Assembly (NCBI RefSeq): GCF_032884065.1
Contig: NW_027062764.1
Span: 1 to 64,000, forward strand
From: Artemia franciscana
Taxonomy: Eukaryota > Arthropoda > Branchiopoda > Anostraca > Artemiidae
DNA: 64,000 nucleotides
Reading direction: 5' to 3'
The notes under the pieces were generated by a model, which saw only the letters and a list, made by a program, of their open reading frames with translations, did not search any database and was not told the DNA's origin. Each line of letters starts with the position of its first letter. Position 1 is the first letter of the stretch. A program made the translations under genes and the position numbers. Of the stretch, positions 1 to 14,195 are shown piece after piece.

Positions 1-2
1 CC

Positions 3-536
3 CATGGTCAATGTGATCATCGTACATACGTAGTAAAGCCTTCTGTAAAATCTATGTTTTTAACACCGGTAACAGAGGAAGAGCTTGTCAATATTGGTAA
101 ACTTTTAAAGAGTGGGAATTCCCTGGGGATTGATGAATTATCTGCAAACATTGTGAAAGCTATTTTACCGAATATTAATAAAGTAATATGTCATTTGATA
201 AATCTGTCATTTAGATCGGGAAATTTTCCGGATTCATTTAAGAAAGTAAAGGTGATACCACTGTATAAAAGCTCTGACCGGAGTAATTGCACGAATTACA
301 GACCGATATCTATCCTTTCAGGTTTTTCTAAATTAATGGAGCGATGTTTTTATAATCGAGTGTATAATTTCCTTATTTCGAATGATTATTTTTCAAAAAA
401 TCAGTATGGGTTTGGAAAGTGACATAGTACGCAGGACGCTATCCTGACAAACGTCCAATTTATTCACGAATGTCTTGATAAAAAAATGATTCCGGCAATT
501 ATTTTTTTGGATCTTGAGAAGGCATTTGACACGAGG
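3..536 (+). pseudogene. non-LTR retrotransposon reverse transcriptase fragment
   Basis: The frame is open from the window edge and reads through the first half of a LINE-type reverse transcriptase. Visible blocks are the linker with SGNSLGIDEL, the motif around VIPLYKSSDRSN followed by NYRPISIL, the QYGFGK block and motif A LDLEKAFD near 510-533, which holds the first catalytic Asp. An in-frame TGA at 420-422 replaces a residue just after QYGFGK; the same frame continues with [10 protein letters not shown], so this is one point mutation and not the end of the domain. Homology stops shortly after motif A, where sequence ending in a (TA)n tract begins; the YADD-motif half is missing. The motif style fits the CR1/Jockey group, but clade is inferred from a few motifs. 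Confidence 0.85.
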
Positions 537-559
537 ACACAGGGAAACAACAACAACAG

Positions 560-960
<401 letters not shown>

Positions 961-1261
961 GCCTTATGTACTAATAATGAAGTCATATGCAAACGCTCTT
1001 TTTACAAACAAACAAACATGCATACACACAACTCGCTTCGCGCCACCCCAACACCAAGTTGGTGGGGCGCTTCGCGCCCCAACCCCCAAGCCCCCCCGCG
1101 CGCGTAAATCGTTACGCGCCATATTAGTTACGCGCCATTGTAGCTGTGTCCCACCTGTGAATAGAGATATATATAAATATATATTTTTAACTACGTAAAA
1201 CATGCGAATATACAACATTCTTCGCTGTCCCATTGTCTGTGCATATAAATAGCATTTATAT

Positions 1262-1622
1262 TCCCTGTGTCCCGGTCGTCATTTGTGTCCTAGTGTCCCA
1301 GTTTGTATTTTCTCTTTGAGTGTCCCGGTCGTCATTTATATTCCCTGTGTCCCAGTGTCCCGGTTGTCATTTGTGTCCCGGTCTGTAATTTCTATTCAAA
1401 CAATCCCTGTGTCTCAGTCGTCAATTATATATCCCGCCTGTGCCCCCGGCGTCCCCGTTGTAGTTGTTTCCCTGCGTCCCGGTCGTCATTTATATTCCCG
1501 GTCGTGATTTGTGTCCGGGTGTCCCAGTCTGTAATTTGTCTTTGAGGTTCCTGGTCGTCATTTATATTCCCTCTGTGTCGGTCGTCATTTGTGTCCCGGT
1601 CTGTAATTTATCTTTGAGTGTT
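1262..1622. repeat. 27/18-bp minisatellite inside Helitron copy B
   Basis: Tandem variants of TGTGTCCCGGTCGTCATTTA with or without ATTCCC, giving units near 27 and 18 bp, interspersed with a GTCTGTAATTTCTCTTTGAG variant. The same array recurs in every longer Helitron copy in this window. Confidence 0.85.
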
Positions 1623-1728
1623 TTTTCTTTTTAGTTTTTTTAGTTTTTTACATTTTTTCAGTTTTTTTTTCTTCTTTATTTTTCAGCGTCACTATGAAGT
1701 ACATATCGCCGAACCTTTGTTTTTTAAC

Positions 1729-2094
1729 TTAAATCTGGTAGGCATTGATGACCTTATCCAAGTCAAAATCCCAAACCCAATTATCATCGCTATCATTTTC
1801 AGTTTTGATATGTTTTGACTCTCGCTTTCCAGGTGGATTTTCATCTAACTGCGCGGTTTTGCGTTCTTTAGCCGCAAGCCTGTTTTCTTGCTGTTCTTGT
1901 GATTCCTCGGCACGCTTTCTTTTCTTACTTTCTCTATCAGCTGCAAGCCTGTTTTCTTGCTGTTCTTGTGATTCCTCGGCACGCTTTCTTTTCTGACTTT
2001 CTCTATCAGCAGCAAGTTTTTTGGCATAGACTCTTTGAGCATCTTCATCGGCTTTTGCCATGGTAAGTTCGTCAGTCATTGTAAACTTAAACAT
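1729..2094 (-). pseudogene. Helitron Rep/helicase N-terminal remnant
   Basis: A 121-codon minus-strand frame starting with ATG 2094, about 150 bp inside the element's 5' end. It begins MFKFTMTDELTMAKADEDAQ and contains two tandem copies of a 23-residue charged repeat (core KRKRAEESQEQQENRLA), then a Lys/Arg-rich stretch and an acidic WVWDFD end. Short charged repeats of the type RAEESQEQ..RL are common at the start of Helitron RepHel proteins, which is why I assign it so; no HUH nuclease motif is present. The related copy at 2726-3619 keeps only the first few codons. The original protein is cut short by the minisatellite. Confidence 0.6.
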
Positions 2095-2236
2095 TAATAG
2101 ATTTCTACGTGAACATATGTCTTAAATATCTTGAATGACGTCACAGTCAAAGCAAAAATGACGACAACTAATTTCATGACGTCAGTCGACACAGAAACAT
2201 GACGTCACCTGTTCCACAGACAGACAGACAGACAAC

Positions 2237-3619
<1,383 letters not shown>

Positions 3620-3730
3620 CAATAAGTTGGTGGGGGCGCTTCGCGCCCCCCAAGCCCCCCCGCGCGCCGTTACGCGCCATAATAGTTACGCGCCATTGTA
3701 GTTGTGTCCCTATGTCCCACCTGTGAATAT

Positions 3731-3942
<212 letters not shown>

Positions 3943-4133
3943 TTAACTACGTAAAACTTGCGAATATACAACATTCTTTGCTGTCCCATTGTCTTTGCAT
4001 ATAAATAGATTGTCAGGTTTACCGACTCTTGAACATGCAACATATAATGGTCCATGGGAAAACAATCTGTATTCAGATCTATACCTCATGATTCTAATGA
4101 TTGCCCTTGAGCTTTGTTGATGGTGATTGCTAA
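3943..4133 (-). pseudogene. Helitron helicase (Pif1-like) C-terminal relic
   Basis: Read on the minus strand this gives AITINKAQGQSLES, a stop, GIDLNTDCF, then after a one-base frameshift [19 protein letters not shown] and [15 protein letters not shown] with a TAA stop at 3943-3945. These are the last motifs of Helitron Pif1-type helicases (motif V TINKAQGQ and motif VI YVACSRV). The TGA replaces one residue and a single base is lost, so it is not functional. The same relic is present at 7703-7893 (minus) and 25911-26092 (plus), and in shorter form near 2882-3030. Confidence 0.85.
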
Positions 4134-4136
4134 TCG

Positions 4137-4290
4137 ACCATTCCCTGTCCCGGTGTCCCGGTCGTCATTTATATCCCCCTGTTTCCCCCGGTGTCCCCGT
4201 TTTAGTTGTGTCCCTGTGTCCCGGTCGTCATTTATATTCCCTGTGTCCCGGTCGTCATTTGTATCCCGGTGTCCCGGTCTGTATATACAT
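4137..4290. repeat. short minisatellite array in Helitron copy D
   Basis: About five GTCCCGGTCGTC-type units between the helicase relic and the T-rich tract. Confidence 0.75.
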
Positions 4291-5785
4291 TCGTTTTTTA
4301 GTTTTGTTTTTCTCCTTTATTTTTTTCCTTTTTTTCTTTTTTAGTTTATTTAGATTTTTAGATTTTTTAGTTTTTTTATTAGTTTTTAGTTTTTTTTCTT
4401 TTTAGTTTTTTTGTAGTTTTTACCTTCTTTTTAGTTTTGTTAGTTTTTTTTTTTACTTATGTCCTGGTCGTCATTTATACTCCCTGTGTCCCGGTACTTT
4501 GTTGATTGCTAATCGAACATTCCTTTTGTCCTGGTCGCTTTCTCTTTGAGTGTCGTCATTTATTTTTTTCTTTTTTAGTTCTTTTAGTTTTTACCTTTTT
4601 TAGTTTTTTTTAGTTTTTTAGATGAAAATTTTTTTTAGTTTTTTCCTTTTTTTCTTTTTAGTTTTTTATTGGTTTTTACCTTTATTTTAGCTTATTTTTC
4701 AGTTTTTTCCTTTTTTTTAGTTTTTTTTTATTTTTTATTTTTTTTAGTTTTTTACCTTTTTTTAGTTTTTTTAGTTTTTTTAGTTTTTTAGCTTCTTTAC
4801 TTTTTTTTATTAGTTTTTAGTTTTTTTTGTAGTTTTTGCCTTTTTTTAGTTTTTTCAGTTTTTTTTTTTAGTTTTTTATTGGTTTTTACCTTTATTTTAG
4901 CTTATTTTTCAGTTTTTTCCTTTTTTTTAGTTTTTTTTAGTTTTTTTAGTTTTTTACCTTTTTTTAGTTTTTTTAGTTTTTTAGCTTTTTTATTTTTTTT
5001 TTAGTTTTTAGTTTTTTTTGTAGTTTTTGCCTTTTTTTAGTTTTTTAGCTTTTCTATTTTTTTGTAGTTTTTACCTTCTTTTTAGTTTTGTTAGTTTTTT
5101 TTTTACTTATGTCCTGGTCGTCATTTATACTCCCTGTGTCCCGGTGCTTTGTTGATTGCTAATCGAACATTCCTTTTGTCCTGGTCGCTTTCTCTTTGAG
5201 TGTCGTCATTTATTTTTTTCTTTTTTAGTTCTTTTAGTTTTTACCTTTTTTAGTTTTTTTTAGTTTTTTAGATGGAAATTTTTTTTAGTTTTTTCCTTTT
5301 TTTCTTTTTAGTTTTTTATTGGTTTTTACCTTTATTTTAGCTTATTTTCAGTTTTTTCCTTTTTTTTAGTTTTTTTTTATTTTTTTTAGTTTTTTACCTT
5401 TTTTTAGTTTTTTTAGTTTTTTTAGTTTTTTAGCTTTTTTACTTTTTTTATTAGTTTTTAGTTTTTTTGTAGTTTTTTGCCTTTTTTTAGTTTTTTCAGT
5501 TTTTTTTTTAGTTTTTTATTGGTTTTTACCTTTATTTTAGCTTATTTTTCAGTTTTTTCCTTTTTTTTAGTTTTTTTTTAGTTTTTAGTTTTTTTAGTTT
5601 TTTACCTTTTTTTAGTTTTTTTAGTTTTTTTAGTTTTTTAGCTTTTTTATTTTTTTTATTAGTTTTTAGTTTTTTTTTGTAGTTTTTGCCTTTTTTTAGT
5701 TTTTTTAGTTTTTTAGCTTTTTTATTTTTTTTATTAGTTTTTAGTTTTTTTTGTAGTTTTTGCCTTTTTTTAGTTTTTTCAGTTT

Positions 5786-5821
5786 TGACGTCACCTGATC
5801 CAGTTTTTTCAGGTGACGTCA
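5786..5821. promoter_or_regulatory. CRE-like TGACGTCACCTG hairpin near Helitron 5' end
   Basis: Perfect 12-bp inverted repeat TGACGTCACCTG / CAGGTGACGTCA around a 12-base spacer. Identical hairpins sit at 7289-7324, 8749-8784 and 9675-9710, each about 50-60 bp inside a Helitron 5' end. TGACGTCA is the CREB/ATF consensus; a regulatory role is inference. Confidence 0.55.
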
Positions 5822-5872
5822 CCTGATCCACGATCCACAGATCCACAGACAACTTATTTTTATATATATAGA

Positions 5873-7375
5873 TAGTTTTTTTTTTTTACTTATGTCCTGG
5901 TCGTCATTTATACTCCCTGTGTCCCGGTGCTTTGTTGATTGCTAATCGAACATTCCTTTTGTCCTGGTCGCTTTCTCTTTGAGTTTCGTCATTTATTTTT
6001 TCTTTTTTAGTTCTTTTAGTTTTTACCTTTTTTAGTTTTTTTTAGTTTTTTAGATGAAAATTTTTTTTAGTTTTTTCCTTTTTTTCTTTTTAGTTTTTTA
6101 TTGGTTTTTACCTTTATTTTAGCTTATTTTTCAGTTTTTTCCTTTTTTTTAGTTTTTTTTATTTTTTTATTTTTTTTTAGTTTTTTACCTTTTTTTTAGT
6201 TTTTTTAGTTTTTTTAGTTTTTTAGCTTTTTTACTTTTTTTTATTAGTTTTATTTTTTTTTGTAGTTTTTGCCTTTTTTTAGTTTTTTCAGTTTTTTTTT
6301 TAGTTTTTTATTGGTTTTTACCTTTATTTTAGCTTATTTTTCAGTTTTTTCCTTTTTTTTAGTTTTTTTTAGTTTTTTTAGTTTTTTACCTTTTTTTAGT
6401 TTTTTTAGTTTTTTAGCTTTTTTATTTTTTTTTTAGTTTTTAGTTTTTTTTGTAGTTTTTGCCTTTTTTTAGTTTTTTAGCTTTTCTATTTTTTTGTAGT
6501 TTTTACCTTCTTTTTAGTTTTGTTAGTTTTTTTTTTACTTATGTCCTGGTCGTCATTTATACTCCCTGTGTCCCGGTGCTTTGTTGATTGCTAATCGAAC
6601 ATTCCTTTTGTCCTGGTCGCTTTCTCTTTGAGTGTCGTCATTTATTTTTTTCTTTTTTAGTTCTTTTAGTTTTTACCTTTTTTAGTTTTTTTTAGTTTTT
6701 TAGATGGAAATTTTTTTTAGTTTTTTCCTTTTTTTCTTTTTAGTTTTTTATTGGTTTTTACCTTTATTTTAGCTTATTTTTCAGTTTTTTCCTTTTTTTT
6801 AGTTTTTTTTTATTTTTTTTAGTTTTTTACCTTTTTTTAGTTTTTTTAGTTTTTTTTAGTTTTTTAGCTTTTTTACTTTTTTTATTAGTTTTTAGTTTTT
6901 TTTGTAGTTTTTGCCTTTTTTTAGTTTTTTCAGTTTTTTTTTTAGTTTTTTATTGGTTTTTTACCTTTATTTCAGCTTATTTTTCAGTTTTTTTCCTTTT
7001 TTTAATTTTTTTTAGTTTTTAGTTTTTTTTAGTTTTTTACCTTTTTTTAGTTTTTTTAGTTTTTTTAGTTTTTTAGCTTTTTTATTTTTTTTATTAGTTT
7101 TTAGTTTTTTTTTGTAGTTTTTGCCTTTTTTTAGTTTTTTTAGTTTTTTAGCTTTTTTATTAGTTTTTAGTTTTTTTTGTAGTTTTTGCCTTTTTTTAGT
7201 TTTTTTTTAGTTTTTTAGCTTTTTTATTTTTTTTATTAGTTTTTAGTTTTTTTTGTAGTTTTTGCCTTTTTTTTAGTTTTTTCAGTTTTGACGTCACCTG
7301 ATCCAGTTTTTTCAGGTGACGTCACCTGATCCACGATCCACAGATCCACAGACAACTTATTTTTATATATATAGA
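5873..7375 (-). mobile_element. truncated Helitron unit D' (5' half only)
   Basis: Starts at the TAGTTTTTTT interior sequence right after the 5' terminus of copy D and ends with a second intact 5' terminus (GA at 7374-7375). It has no 3' hairpin, no helicase relic and no N-terminal ORF. It repeats the interior plus 5' end of copy D in direct orientation. Confidence 0.75.
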
Positions 7376-7548
7376 TATATATATATATATATATACTAGC
7401 TGTTGGGGTGGCGCTTCGCGCCACCCCAACACCTAGTTGGTGGGGGCGCTTCGCGCCCCCCCCAAGCCCCCCCGCGCGCGTAAGTCGTTACGCGCCATAA
7501 TAGTTACGCGCCATTGTAGTTGTGTCCCTATGTCCCACCTGTGAATAT

Positions 7549-7700
<152 letters not shown>

Positions 7701-7702
7701 TT

Positions 7703-7893
7703 TTAACTACGTAAAACTTGCGAATATACAACATTCTTTGCTGTCCCATTGTCTTTGCATATAAATAGATTGTCAGGTTTACCGACTCTTGAACATGCAA
7801 CATATAATGGTCCATGGGAAAACAATCTGTATTCAGATCTATACCTCATGATTCTAATGATTGCCCTTGAGCTTTGTTGATGGTGATTGCTAA
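7703..7893 (-). pseudogene. Helitron helicase C-terminal relic (copy E)
   Basis: Nearly identical to the relic at 3943-4133, with the same frameshift between the NTDCF and [11 protein letters not shown] blocks and the same internal TGA. The damage therefore predates the split of these two copies. Confidence 0.83.
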
Positions 7894-8835
7894 TTGACCA
7901 TTCCCTGTCCCGGTGTCCCGGTCGTCATTTACATCCCCCTGTTTCCCCCGGTGTCCCCGTTGTAGTTGTGTCCCTGTGTCCCGGTCGTCATTTATATTCC
8001 CTGTGTCCCGGTCGTCATTTGTATCCCGGTGTCCCGGTCTGTATATACATTCGTTTTTTAGTTTTGTTTTTCTCCTTTATTTTTTTCCTTTTTTTTTCTT
8101 TTTTAGCTTATTTAGATTTTTAGATTTTTTAGTTTTTTTATTAGTTTTTAGTTTAGTGTCGTCATTTATTTTTTTCTTTTTTAGTTCTTTTAGTTTTTAC
8201 CTTTTTTAGTTTTTTTTAGTTTTTTAGATGAAAATTTTTTTTAGTTTTTTCCTTTTTTTCTTTTTAGTTTTTTATTGGTTTTTACCTTTATGTTAGCTTA
8301 TTTTTCAGTTTTTTCCTTTTTTTTTAGTTTTTTTTTATTTTTTATTTTTTTTAGTTTTTTACCTTTTTTTAGTTTTTTTAGTTTTTTTAGTTTTTTAGCT
8401 TTTTTACTTTTTTTATTAGTTTTTAGTTTTTTTGTAGTTTTTGCCTTTTTTTAGTTTTTTCAGTTTTTTTTTTAGTTTTTTATTGGTTTTTACCTTTATT
8501 TTAGCTTATTTTTCAGTTTTTTCCTTTTTTTTAGTTTTTTTTTAGTTTTTAGTTTTTTTAGTTTTTTACCTTTTTTTAGTTTTTTTAGTTTTTTTAGTTT
8601 TTTAGCTTTTTTATTTTTTTTATTAGTTTTTAGTTTTTTTTGTAGTTTTTGCCTTTTTTTAGTTTTTTTAGTTTTTTAGCTTTTTTATTTTTTTTATTAG
8701 TTTTTAGTTTTTTTTGTAGTTTTTGCCTTTTTTTAGTTTTTTCAGTTTTGACGTCACCTGATCCAGTTTTTTCAGGTGACGTCACCTGATCCACGATCCA
8801 CAGATCCACAGACAACTTATTTTTATATATATAGA

Positions 8836-10299
<1,464 letters not shown>

Positions 10300-10300
<1 letters not shown>

Positions 10301-10475
10301 TATCAATAATTGAAGACTTGTTAAATTTTTTCCTTTTTTGTTTTTGTTGGAGTACTTGATTTTTACTTCACTCTAGCGGGTTGATGTTTAGGGGTATTGG
10401 CTAATTTTAGGCCAAATCTATATTTAAGAGGTTGCGCAAAACTTAGTTGCGCACTGCTCTGTGGATACTGTTAAC
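10300..10475. other. no gene recognised
   Basis: AT-rich spacer between the two eIF4A-like fragments; nothing identifiable. Confidence 0.6.
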
Positions 10476-11690
10476 ATGATGCACAAGGTGGCAACAAGTG
10501 AAGCAGGTGTGAGCTCCTTTACGTATTTGGAAGGATCAGAACAAACGATCTCTTAATTACTTTCAGAGCAAAGTAAAAGAACTTAATGATCTCATTTATG
10601 CAAATGTCCCTGAATGACAAGCTTTATTCGGGGATCATTACTCACGGTTTGAAAAACCCCATTATGCACAACAAAGAGCTTTCCTTCCATGTGTAGAAGG
10701 GAAAGATGTTAAATTTGAAGCCAAATCTGGCAGTGGAAGAATCATTGTAGCATCAATTTGCAGATTAAACCAAATTGAGATACATTATGGATCATGTCAA
10801 GTTGTAGTCATGACGCCATCTTATCAAAGAGCAAAGCAAATAAGACGCTTCATCTCAGGTTTTGGCTTCTATATGAAAGCAAAGTGTTTCAAGCAGAGGA
10901 ACTTCAGATAGGTATTTCCTGCATGATTGGACAGGGTGCCCTAGATACCGAGAACATTAAACTGGCTGTACTGGATAAAGCTGGTGAGATGTTGTTTCGG
11001 CCTCGGGGTTTTCGCAATCCAATCAACGAAGTATTTCGTAGCCTATCTAGTAACAATAAGCAGGTTTTCCTATTTACGTCAAGATGTAGGCAATAATGCT
11101 CCTAAACCAATGAATCTGCGACGTCTGACGTCAAAGAAGTCGCCAACACGTTTATAAAAAATCCCATACATATTTCTGTGACGGAAGAGGAGTTTGTTTT
11201 TAATAGTATCCCCCATCACTATATCTGGGCAGTGAACGACGATGGAAGATTGCAGACTCTTGTTGAACTCTACATGAGATCTGCTAAAACCTGTTTCCGT
11301 CTTGTAATCTTCACAAAAGATAATCACGGTGCTGAATTACTAAGAAAAAGTCTTACTGTCAGGCCTTTCCTTTTTTTTCGTCCATGGATGACAGTAAGGA
11401 CCAAAAAAGCGCAAGAAAAATATGAAAAAATTTTATTCTGGAAAATGTCGTTTGATAATCACAACGGACTGTTCGGTTTGCCAACTTAAAAGGTTAAATA
11501 TGACGCATTTGATCAATTTCTCACGAAGAATGGAGAGGAATATTTTCAGCGATTTTCGGCCTGTAACAAAGTGGATAGCTTCGGCGTCATAAACTTTGTT
11601 ACAGGAGGTGACGCATCCGTACTTCTTGACATCCAGAATCGTTTCAATGCAAAGGTGGAAATTAACGCTCTATATGACGCTGTGTGTTGA
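10476..11690 (+). pseudogene. divergent eIF4A-like DEAD-box helicase pseudogene
   Basis: Across three frames the order matches eIF4A: FEKPHYAQQRAFLPC (Q-motif region, ~10650-10695), EAKSGSGRIIVAS (motif I, ~10717), VVMTPSYQRAKQI (motif Ia), then after a frameshift VLDKAGEML (motif II), INEVFRSL, FTSR (motif III position), VANTFIKNPIHI, LVELYMRSAKTC, and near the end GVINFVTGGDASVLLDIQ with a TGA stop at 11688-11690. The motif I Lys is Arg, DEAD reads DKAG, and SAT reads TSR, so ATPase residues are lost as well as the frame. There are no introns, which suggests a retrocopy; I see no poly(A) tail. eIF4A unwinds mRNA leaders during cap-dependent initiation; this copy cannot. The motif changes could be decay or could reflect a divergent paralogous parent. 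Confidence 0.85.
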
Positions 11691-12420
11691 GTCTGGATTA
11701 GTCTGTGTGAGGGAAAGCCTCGATAAAAAATTGAAATTTAGATCATCCACTGTTTGTGTTTTATTTGTGTTGTCGACCAATTTGTGCTAATTATTTTACA
11801 ACACCGTATTCTGTAAAGTAATTTCTTTCATTGCCTTTATTACTTGTCTTTATTAAATGTGCAAAAATGCAGATACTCGGAAGTGTCAACCAGTGAAGAA
11901 AAGTGTCTTGAACAAAGTGATTGATGTATTCAAATTTTGTTCATAAATTGCTGCATAAAACTTTATGATAGATAGTTTAGTTTTATTTATGTTAAACGGT
12001 TCCACTGTTTATAAAATATTGAACTGTCTCTGAAAAGAAATAGGAAAAACGGGTGGCTAAATTACTCCTCCATTGGCTTACGCAGTTCACAGTTATAATG
12101 GGGTGGGTGGGTGCTGGCCTATATGTTACAGGTGGACAATGATGAATGAGTTAAAGAGATTAGTTCAAGATTTGGGCAAAAAGACAATTGACCAAGTAAA
12201 AAAATTCTATGTCTGGAAGAAATGGATAAATAACTTTGGAACTGCCATCTCAAGAAGATGCACAAAATGCAGTAACAGTTTTCAGTGAAAAATCAGATTT
12301 GACAAATTATACCCCTAAACACTCTACCGAATAAAAAATGCTAGAATGATTGTTAACAACATCCCTAGGTGAAATGAAAAAGAACACCTACGAGATTCCC
12401 TTTAGAATCACAATTTATAT
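11691..12420. other. no gene recognised
   Basis: AT-rich DNA. The part up to about 11900 may be the 3' untranslated region of the helicase retrocopy. From about 12140 a broken frame (MNELKRLVQDLGKK) may belong to ORF1 of the following retroelement, but I cannot confirm it. Confidence 0.4.
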
Positions 12421-12842
12421 GTGTCAGAACTAGCAGTTAAAGGAGAAGCATTCAAAATAGTGACGATTATTCACAAAGGAGAAAATAAAACCCATGCTGT
12501 TGTTGAAGTCTGCCCAAAGATGCGTAAATGTATTAAAGACCACCGTAACTGAAATTAGGGTTCATGTTGCACGAATGTGAAGATTATATCTACCTATTAA
12601 GATGCTACAAATGCTGTTTCTACGGACACGAAAGCAGTGAATGCAAAGGAGTTAACCTTTGTCCGTTTTGCTCTGGAGAAAATGAATATGTGTCATGCTC
12701 ATCTTCTCGACCCTCCTGCCGACCAAGTCAGTCAAAAGGACTTTCAGGAACCGGACATACCTCGTACAACATAAATAAATGCCCTTCCGTAAGAAAAATA
12801 AAGGATTTAATGGAAAATCGTATTGAATATTCTTGTGAATAG
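12421..12842 (+). pseudogene. non-LTR retrotransposon ORF1 (gag-like, zinc knuckle), 3' part
   Basis: The frame reads VSELAVKGEAFK, IIHKGENKTHAVVEVCPKM to a TGA near 12550, then after a frameshift MLHECEDYIYLLRCYKC. A CX2CX4HX4C knuckle (CYKCCFYGHESSEC, ~12603-12644) is followed by a second Cys-rich CPFCSGENEYVSC. This is the usual C-terminal nucleic-acid-binding part of LINE ORF1. It ends at TAG 12840-12842, overlapping the ORF2 frame by about 20 bp, a typical LINE arrangement. The N-terminal half is not recognisable and the frame is broken, so it is a relic. Confidence 0.75.
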
Positions 12843-13811
12843 TTTTGATTCAAAGAGTGGTTTAAAGTTCCTTCAAGTCAACTTGCAACATTCTTATAGT
12901 GCAATGGTAACATTAGAAAAGACCCTAGATGATTATAAATCTGATTTAGTACTTCTACAAGAACCATATGCGAGTAAATCCGAAAATATTTCGTGCATAC
13001 CATCACATCATAATAGCTTTTTTAAATTTGATCCTGGTAAGAGGTTTTATAGTGCAGCAATATTAGTTAAGAGTGGAATGAAAGCTGATATTCATCATGA
13101 AGATTCTCGAAATGAGTTGGTTATTATCTCTCTATACCTTAAGAGTAGAACAATTAAAGTGTCCTCTTTATATTGCCCTCCATCAGTGAATTCCTTAGCC
13201 TGCCAGTTTAATATCCTAGACAATGTGAAAAATATATCTCACTTAGTTATAGGTGATGATTTTAATGCTAGAAGCCCACTATGGTCCCAAAGAACAGCTA
13301 CAGACATTCGCAGTAAAGAATTAGAGGATTTTTTAGCTAGTAAGAACCTAGTAGTGTCCAATAATCCCAATAAAAGTACATAAGGCATAAGTGGAAACAC
13401 TAGCCCCAACGTTGCCGCAGTTAGTGCTTCCTTGTTATCATTCATTGAAGATTGGGTCGTCCTTTCTAATCATGTATCAATGTCTGATCACTTATATGTT
13501 TTGTTTAAACTAAAGTTTGAAATAGGTTGTAATACTTGTTATAACCATAATGATTGTAAATTTGACTACAGGAAGGGAGATTGGAAAAAATTTAGTTCAG
13601 TTCTCTTGAATAGAATAGATAGTGTATATCTATTCTGTACTGTGTAGTGATATACTATGCCGCTTTTTACTTAAAATGAAATTGATTTAGCTTTAGATAA
13701 TTTTGCGGATTTTATAATACAAGCAGTGTTAGAATCAATACCAACACAAAAATGTGGTCCTAATTCCAAAAAATATGTAAGATGGTGGAATCCACATTTA
13801 TCTGCAAAAAG
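12823..13811 (+). pseudogene. non-LTR retrotransposon ORF2 endonuclease domain
   Basis: The frame carries an apurinic-type endonuclease: LKFLQVNLQHSYSA (strand 1), DLVLLQEPYAS (the catalytic Glu of the QEP motif), SLYCPPS, HLVIGDDFNARSPLWSQ (the DFNA motif) and, beyond a TAA at 13381-13383 inside the PNKST-YG region, GISGNTSPN, DWVVLSNHVSMSDHLYVLFKL with the SDH motif. Further stops follow at 13646 and before VRWWNPHLSAKRK (~13780-13812). The nominal start is TTG, so the true ORF2 start is not fixed. The enzyme would nick target DNA for target-primed reverse transcription. Domain order fits the R1/LOA/I side of LINEs; clade uncertain. Confidence 0.82.
12890..13811 (+). repeat. left arm (922 bp) of large inverted repeat
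   Basis: Matches the reverse complement of 14196-15117 end to end with only scattered base changes. Outer edge ATTCTTATAGTGCAATGG; inner edge CTGCAAAAAG. It covers most of the endonuclease domain. Confidence 0.92.
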
Positions 13812-14195
13812 GAAAGTATATAGATAGGCCTTACGAATTCATAAAATATTGAGAACATGGGAAAGTGACCAAAACATAAAGTACACCGGGAATAGTTATC
13901 AGTTTTAAAAGCAAAACAGGATGACTCGAGGAAATTTTGTGAGAATAGAGGAGCATTGGACTCTTGGAATACTATTCATAAAATAATAGGATCAAATAAA
14001 CCTCCGATTAGGCTTATTCATGTCACTAAAGATGATGGTTCAATAACAACGTTAGCTAAAGAGGCAGGCAAAGTAGTTTTCCAGAAGCGATTCGGAAAAG
14101 ATGGTGTAAATAGTGATACCCAATATCACACAAAATTAAGAAGCGTAGTTACAGACTTACTTATCGTAATCTGTAATACAGCGTATTACAGATTA
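13812..14195 (+). pseudogene. 384-bp spacer: ORF2 linker between endonuclease and RT
   Basis: Continues the ORF2 reading beyond the endonuclease: fragments ALRIHKI and, from about 13952, DSWNTIHKIIGSNKPPIRL and ITTLAKEAGKVVFQKRFGKD, the linker normally found just before the reverse transcriptase. It is present once, as the loop of the inverted repeat, and is interrupted by stops. No reverse transcriptase follows; the sequence turns back into the inverted endonuclease copy. Confidence 0.7.

Larger units (their letters stand above)
4455..7375. repeat. higher-order tandem repeat of the Helitron T-rich interior
   Basis: The landmark ACTTATGTCCTGGTCGTC recurs at 4455, 5105, 5888 and 6537 (and at 8851), giving alternating steps of about 650, 783 and 649 bp. 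Two adjacent blocks therefore make a ~1.43-kb unit that is repeated (4455-5887 and 5888-7375). Each block is filled with AGTTTTTT-type heptamers and a few short spacers. The 783-bp block carries the Helitron 5' terminus. Confidence 0.85.

Noticed and set aside
12073-12288. 71-codon frame as a separate gene
   Set aside because: No family resemblance; probably chance or decayed ORF1 of the adjacent LINE.
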